Of a stretch of DNA of 37,514 nt, positions 33,593 through 37,514 are shown one piece after another. The notes below the pieces were generated by a model. The model made no database searches. It saw nothing but the letters and a program-made list of their open reading frames with translations, and had not been told where the DNA came from. A program made the translations under genes and the position numbers. The stretch comes from Deltaproteobacteria bacterium (GTDB taxonomy: Bacteria > Desulfobacterota > Binatia > HRBIN30). Numbering within the stretch: position 1 is the first letter of the stretch; each line of letters begins with the position of its first letter. Location: assembly GCA_016200585.1 (NCBI GenBank), contig JACQEN010000132.1:1-37514 (forward strand), given 5' to 3'.

Positions 33593-35569
33593 TCACGCCG
33601 CGCCGGCGTGCGATCGCACCGCGCCGATCGTATCGACGATATCACCGATGATCTGAGTCAAAGTCGCCTCGCCCGGAGTATAGATGCGTGCCACGCCCTG
33701 CCCCTTCAGCTTGGCGTGGTCGCTGTGCGGGATGATGCCACCGACAAACACCGGGACGTCGGAGAGGCCGCGCTGGCGCAGCAGCTCCGTGACCTTCGGA
33801 ATCAATGTCATGTGCGAGCCCGAATGGATCGACAGACCGACAGCATCGACGTCTTCTTGCAAAGCCGACTCGACGATCTGCTCCGGCGTCAGCCGAATGC
33901 CGTCGTAGATCACTTCGAGGCCGGCTTCTTTGGCGCGTACGGCGATCTGCTCGGCGCCGTTCGAGTGGCCATCGAGTCCGGGCTTCGCGACCAGCAAGCG
34001 CAGAGGATGCCCGAGCTTCTTCGCCACCGTCGCGGCGCGCTCACGCACTGCGGCGATGCTTGCACCTTCGCCGCTGAAGGTTGCACCCTGCAAGCCGGTC
34101 GGAGCGCGGTATTCGCCGAACACTTGACGCAAGGCTTGCGCCCATTCTCCGGTGGTGACGCCGGCGTGCGCGGCGCGAATCGAGGCCGGCATGATGTTGG
34201 TCCCGCCCTTGGCAGCATCGGTCAATGCCTTCAGTGCCTGGTCGACCTCTGCTTGGTTGCGCTTGGCACGAAAGGCGTTGAGCCGTTCCACCTGCCGACG
34301 CTCGGCTTCCGGATCGACGACGAGGATGCTTTCGGCGCTCTCACCGGAGACCAAGGGCGACGGTTCATGCTCGACGAACTTGTTGATGCCGATGACACTG
34401 AGGTCGCCGCTCTCGATCTTGCGCTGGCGTTGTGCATGGCTGGCGACAAGGGCGCGCTTCATCAGATCGATGGCTTGCGCCGAGTCGCCGAGCTTTAGAA
34501 TCCGCTCCAGCTCTGCCTCAGCCCCTGCCATCAGCTCCTTCACCTTCGCTTCGATCACGATCGACCCTTCGAAAATGTCTTTGTCGTACTCGAGCAGATC
34601 CGTCTCGTACGCCAGCACCTGCTGGATGCGCAGCGACCATTGCTGGTCCCACGGTCGCGGCAAACCCAACGCCTCATTCCACGCCGGCAGTTGCACCGAA
34701 CGCGCCCGCGCCTCTTTCGACAAGGTCACGGCCAGCATCTCGAGAACGATGCGTTGCACGTTGTTCTCCGGCTGCTGCGCCGTCAGGCCGAGAGAGTTGA
34801 CCTGCACGCCGTAGCGCAGGCGACGTTTTGCCGCGTCGGCGACGCCGTAACGCTCCTGCGTCAACCGATTCCACAAGCGCGTCATCGCCTTGAGCTTGCA
34901 CATCTCCTCGACGAAGCGGATGCCGGCGTTGACGAAGAACGAGATGGCGCCGATGACGTTGGGCATATCGATGCCCGGACGCTTCTGCACGCGATCGAGA
35001 ATCGCGCAGGCGTTGGCCAACGCGAAGGCGATCTCCTGCACCGGCGTCGCGCCGGCTTCCTGCAGATGGTAGCTGCAGATGTTGACCGGATTCCACTTCG
35101 GAATGTGCTCGACGGTATATTCGATCGTGTCGGCCGTCAGCTTGAGCGACGGCTCCGGCGGAAAAGCGTACGTACCGCGCGCCAGGAACTCTTTGAGGAT
35201 GTCGTTCTGCGTCGTGCCGCGCAGCTCACGGGCATTTGCCCCCTGACGCTCGGCGACGGCAACGTACAGCGCCAGCAGCCACGCGGCGGTGGCGTTGATG
35301 GTCATCGACGTGTTCATCTTGGCGAGCGGAATCTGCTCGAAGAGCTGCGCCATGTCGTCGATGTGGCAAATCGGCACGCCAACCTTGCCGACCTCTCCCG
35401 TGGCCATCGGGTGATCGGAGTCGTAGCCGGTCTGTGTCGGCAGGTCGAAGGCAACGCTCAGTCCGGTCTGGCCTTTGGACAGGTTCTTACGAAACAGCTC
35501 GTTTGCCGCTTGCGGGTTGGTGTGGCCCGCATACGTACGCATCAACCACGGTTCTTGGCGCTGGGACAT
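33593..35569 (-). CDS. meaA: Ethylmalonyl-CoA mutase (MeaA-type, B12-dependent)
   Basis: Isomerises (2R)-ethylmalonyl-CoA to methylsuccinyl-CoA, a key step of the ethylmalonyl-CoA pathway. From memory the 658-residue chain matches MeaA closely: [115 protein letters not shown], and the B12 motif KPGLDGHSNGAEQIA with DxHxxG. GVTTGEWAQALRQVFGEYRAPTG is a MeaA hallmark not seen in methylmalonyl-CoA mutase. The ATG at 35569 is chosen from the family N-terminus; Shine-Dalgarno is weak. No ccr, mesaconyl-CoA hydratase or epimerase gene is near it. It is convergent with the pseudopilin operon. Confidence 0.94.
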   Translation of the reverse strand: MSQRQEPWLMRTYAGHTNPQAANELFRKNLSKGQTGLSVAFDLPTQTGYDSDHPMATGEVGKVGVPICHIDDMAQLFEQIPLAKMNTSMTINATAAWLLALYVAVAERQGANARELRGTTQNDILKEFLARGTYAFPPEPSLKLTADTIEYTVEHIPKWNPVNICSYHLQEAGATPVQEIAFALANACAILDRVQKRPGIDMPNVIGAISFFVNAGIRFVEEMCKLKAMTRLWNRLTQERYGVADAAKRRLRYGVQVNSLGLTAQQPENNVQRIVLEMLAVTLSKEARARSVQLPAWNEALGLPRPWDQQWSLRIQQVLAYETDLLEYDKDIFEGSIVIEAKVKELMAGAEAELERILKLGDSAQAIDLMKRALVASHAQRQRKIESGDLSVIGINKFVEHEPSPLVSGESAESILVVDPEAERRQVERLNAFRAKRNQAEVDQALKALTDAAKGGTNIMPASIRAAHAGVTTGEWAQALRQVFGEYRAPTGLQGATFSGEGASIAAVRERAATVAKKLGHPLRLLVAKPGLDGHSNGAEQIAVRAKEAGLEVIYDGIRLTPEQIVESALQEDVDAVGLSIHSGSHMTLIPKVTELLRQRGLSDVPVFVGGIIPHSDHAKLKGQGVARIYTPGEATLTQIIGDIVDTIGAVRSHAGAA

Positions 35570-35656
35570 GCCCGCAGAATACCAACTAGGCCGCTTTGCG
35601 TGCAATCCGGCCTTGGCGCAGAAGGGTGCCGCCCGTCTCGCCTCTCGAAATATTTC

Positions 35657-36220
35657 TCAACGACCGAGGATTCGATCGACGTACGCACCTCCGGAAGGGG
35701 CGACTGCCGCGGCGACCACGCCGGTATTCATACGAGTAAAACGGGAATCGAGGGTCAGTGTGCAAGAAAGTGAGCAAGCGCCCGAGCCGTGGATCACAAA
35801 GCGAAACGTGGTGTTGGTCGGGCTGCTGTTGAAATTCCCGGAAAGGCTTACATTGACCGACACATTGCAGCCTTGCTCCGAACCCGACTGATGTGCCGAA
35901 CCGCTCACATCGCCGCTATCGGCAACGCAGCCCTTGAGAACGTCGCCCTTGTGATCGTCCAGAGTGACCGAGCCGACATTCTGCGTCACGCCGAAGCTCG
36001 ATCCCTCGATCTCGTCTAACAACGGAGAATTCAGCTCGGACGGGCAGTCGGTATGAACGGGGTCGATCGTCGTATTGTCCACCATCCACGTTCCGGAGAC
36101 ATCGGGCGCATTCTTCGCCGGACAAGACGAACCGCCGCCACCGCCGCAGCCCAGGGAGGCAAACGTCCAGACAAAGGTTGCACAGGCGAAGAGAAGACTG
36201 ATTCCACGCGGTCGAGTCAT
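35657..36220 (-). CDS. Putative lipoprotein, unknown function
   Basis: A 187-residue exported protein with a lipoprotein signal peptide: MTRPRGISLLFACATFVWTF followed by the lipobox ASLGC, then a flexible GGGGGSS spacer. The mature part contains DVSGTWMVDNTTID and beta-strand-rich sequence with several cysteines, reminiscent of small lipocalin-like or immunoglobulin-like extracellular domains, but no family was recognised. GGAGG lies 9 bases before the ATG at 36220. It is a single gene between ethylmalonyl-CoA mutase and the EF-hand protein, all on the minus strand. Confidence 0.75.
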   Translation of the reverse strand: MTRPRGISLLFACATFVWTFASLGCGGGGGSSCPAKNAPDVSGTWMVDNTTIDPVHTDCPSELNSPLLDEIEGSSFGVTQNVGSVTLDDHKGDVLKGCVADSGDVSGSAHQSGSEQGCNVSVNVSLSGNFNSSPTNTTFRFVIHGSGACSLSCTLTLDSRFTRMNTGVVAAAVAPSGGAYVDRILGR

Positions 36221-36428
36221 CGAGCCTATCCTCCATGACTGCGCGCGAAGGCGCGCAGCGGTCGCTGGTTCACTGCGGGTCGCTACGTCGCCCCACGCCA
36301 ACTGCGGTAGCCATCCGCATGCCACAGTGATTAGCGAGGGGGAGCGGCGTATTGATCACAGCAAGCCAGAGCGAATTCCGACAACTGATTCTGTTGCTTC
36401 GGCTTTCGGGCGCCGGAGCGTCAACAAC

Positions 36429-37205
36429 TCAACAACTGCCAAGAGCGCGGTTCACCGCCTTGATCAACTCGTCGATCGTCAGCTCACCGTCGCCGTTGCT
36501 ATCGGCGGGCAGGCAAGTCACGAGGTCGCCCGAACCGAGCGCTATGGACACCGCTCGGATGAGCTCATCGATCGTCACCTCGCCGTCGCGGTTACAGTCA
36601 CCGACGCAGGGTATTGGGGTCGGGGTGGCGGTAACGGTGGCGCTTGCCGTCGGCGTCGCTGTCTGAGTCGGCGTCGGGCTCGGCTGCACCACGCTGATCG
36701 CACCGTCGACGCCCGTTCCGTCCGCTACTGGGTCGCCGTTCAAGTCGCCGAACACCAAGCCGCTGAGCGTGAGAGGGTAGACAGCGAACGGAGCCGTCGG
36801 TTGAACGACAAAACGGCAAGTGTACAGAAGCGCGCCGTCGGCGATCGGGGTGATGGGAAACGACTCTGGAAAGACGAACGCGCGCAACACATTGCAAGCG
36901 CTGCCGATACAGCCCATTGGCCGGAAGATGGCGATGAACTGCTTGCTGAGCTCGGGGTTGAGTGTGCAATCCGGCACGCCAACGGATATCCCGACGACTG
37001 GCGTGTTGACGCTGTCGAAGCCCAGATCCGCTTGAACCGCACCAATCGACGCCCCGCCGGTTTGCAGGTGCGCTTCAATCGCTACCTCCGCACCGGGCGC
37101 CGCCTGGCGCGAAGACAACTCGATCGCCGGCGCCCCGCCGGGCGTCGGCTGAGCTTGGGCAATTCCAGTAGCCAACAAGAAAACCACAACCGCCGTTCGT
37201 CGCAT
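36429..37205 (-). CDS. Secreted cohesin-like protein with Thr/Pro linker and double EF-hand (dockerin-like) tail
   Basis: A 258-residue exported protein. The signal peptide (MRRTAVVVFLLATGIAQA) precedes a beta-sandwich resembling a cohesin or related carbohydrate-binding fold (IELSSRQAAPGAEVAIEAHL, AVQADLGFDS). A Pro/Thr linker (PTPTQTATPTASATVTATPT) leads to two calcium loops, DCNRDGEVTIDE and DSNGDGELTIDE, each followed by LI-AV--ALGS, as in a dockerin. A cysteine pair flanks them (CVGDC, LGSC end). Cohesin-like and dockerin-like modules in one chain could allow self-association. The tail family is widespread in this lineage; a fragment of another copy is at 13855-13939. The ATG is chosen for the signal peptide; Shine-Dalgarno is weak. 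Confidence 0.78.
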   Translation of the reverse strand: MRRTAVVVFLLATGIAQAQPTPGGAPAIELSSRQAAPGAEVAIEAHLQTGGASIGAVQADLGFDSVNTPVVGISVGVPDCTLNPELSKQFIAIFRPMGCIGSACNVLRAFVFPESFPITPIADGALLYTCRFVVQPTAPFAVYPLTLSGLVFGDLNGDPVADGTGVDGAISVVQPSPTPTQTATPTASATVTATPTPIPCVGDCNRDGEVTIDELIRAVSIALGSGDLVTCLPADSNGDGELTIDELIKAVNRALGSC

Positions 37206-37302
37206 GCGCTGGCTGTTATCCGTTCTGCGGCGTCGTAAGCAAGTCTGCGGATCGTAGCTCGTAGACCGAGCGGTCGGCCTGTCGTGCGTTACCAAGCCGT
37301 GC

Positions 37303-37514
37303 TCACGAGACTTCGAAAACCAGGAAGTACTGGTACGGCAAGATGTCCGACTCACCGATCAGCCGATATCCAGCGCTGGTGAGCTCATCGACGATCTGCG
37401 CGCGCGCCAGCTTGTGCTCGGCCGGTGGTCCGACGGGGATGTCTTCTTTCTTGAAATCGATGACCGCGACGCGTCCACCCGGCGCCAGAACCTGCCGCAG
37501 CCGCCGTAGGTAAT
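37303..37514 (-). CDS. SAM-dependent methyltransferase, C-terminal part (runs off the right edge)
   Basis: The right edge cuts a minus-strand gene. The visible 70 codons read YLRRLRQVLAPGGRVAVIDF, then EDIPVGPPAEHKLARAQI, then a final AGYRLIGESDILPYQYFLVF up to a TGA at 37303-37305. The pattern of a strand after LAPGGRVAVIDF and a last beta-hairpin ending in a QYFLVF motif is that of class I methyltransferases of the UbiE/Methyltransf_11 type. The SAM-binding N-terminal part and start codon are outside the window; the substrate is unknown. Confidence 0.75.
   Translation of the reverse strand, partial: YLRRLRQVLAPGGRVAVIDFKKEDIPVGPPAEHKLARAQIVDELTSAGYRLIGESDILPYQYFLVFEVS

Noticed and set aside
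34640-35773. Long plus-strand open frames across 33.6-35.8 kb
   Set aside because: They are antisense to the ethylmalonyl-CoA mutase gene and show no domain or ribosome site.
36075-37238. A 387-codon plus-strand open frame
   Set aside because: It is antisense to the EF-hand protein and lipoprotein genes, with no recognisable motif.
1-37514. CRISPR arrays, phage genes, transposases, tRNA or rRNA genes, cobalamin riboswitch before the B12 mutases
   Set aside because: None was recognised on reading both strands. No spaced repeat array, no transposase motif, and no B12-box-like leader stood out before scpA or meaA; a covariance-model search would be needed to exclude a diverged RNA.

Overview
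The window is GC-rich, gene-dense bacterial DNA. It most resembles an uncultured deltaproteobacterium-like lineage of the Candidatus Binatia / Binatota type. This is an inference from remembered protein families: secreted proteins ending in a GDCN-DGEVTIDEL double EF-hand tail, the Cys-rich and propeller C-terminal modules at 20-25 kb, and dense CoA metabolism. No marker gene or rRNA is present to confirm it, and no tRNA, rRNA or CRISPR array was seen.

Layout. (1) 1-1004: a heptosyltransferase cut by the left edge. (2) 1051-3856, minus: a CoA isomerase/hydratase, an SsuD-like flavin monooxygenase and an aldo/keto reductase in a row. (3) 4007-5071: a Gfo/Idh/MocA dehydrogenase, convergent with a secreted protein carrying a sorting-type C-terminus (5161-6129). 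(4) 6302-8629: a scrap of a DsbA-like isomerase gene, an acyl-CoA synthetase and 3-methyladenine glycosylase. (5) 8648-10250, minus: a disrupted multi-pass membrane protein. (6) 10471-13729: methylmalonyl-CoA mutase and its GTPase chaperone MeaB, followed by a fragment of an EF-hand tail and a small membrane protein. (7) 14391-19763: an aldo/keto reductase, an acyl/aryl-CoA ligase, GTP-dependent PEP carboxykinase and an FAH-family enzyme. (8) 20027-25693: two large secreted beta-propeller proteins and a broken DUF433 gene, bracketed by two direct copies of a 25-base motif, each next to a perfect hairpin. (9) 25702-26751: malyl-CoA lyase of the Chloroflexus type. (10) 26955-33574: a PilB-type ATPase fused to zinc ribbons and a response-regulator domain, divergent from a tightly coupled six-gene pseudopilin operon whose first gene has an in-frame amber stop. 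(11) 33593-35569: ethylmalonyl-CoA mutase. (12) 35657-37514: a lipoprotein, a secreted cohesin-like/EF-hand protein and the end of a methyltransferase.

How the genes fit together. Methylmalonyl-CoA mutase, MeaB, ethylmalonyl-CoA mutase, malyl-CoA lyase and PEP carboxykinase are steps of, or outlets from, the ethylmalonyl-CoA route for assimilating acetyl-CoA, and also of propionyl-CoA metabolism. The two CoA ligases, the enoyl-CoA isomerase homologue and the FAH-family enzyme suggest that fatty or aromatic acids feed this network. The pilus block and the secreted proteins are surface functions. Gene remnants at 6.3, 8.6-10.3, 13.9 and 25.3-25.6 kb show active gene decay between otherwise intact metabolic genes.

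Starts were chosen from Shine-Dalgarno position and remembered family alignment, and they often lie inside the longest open frame.
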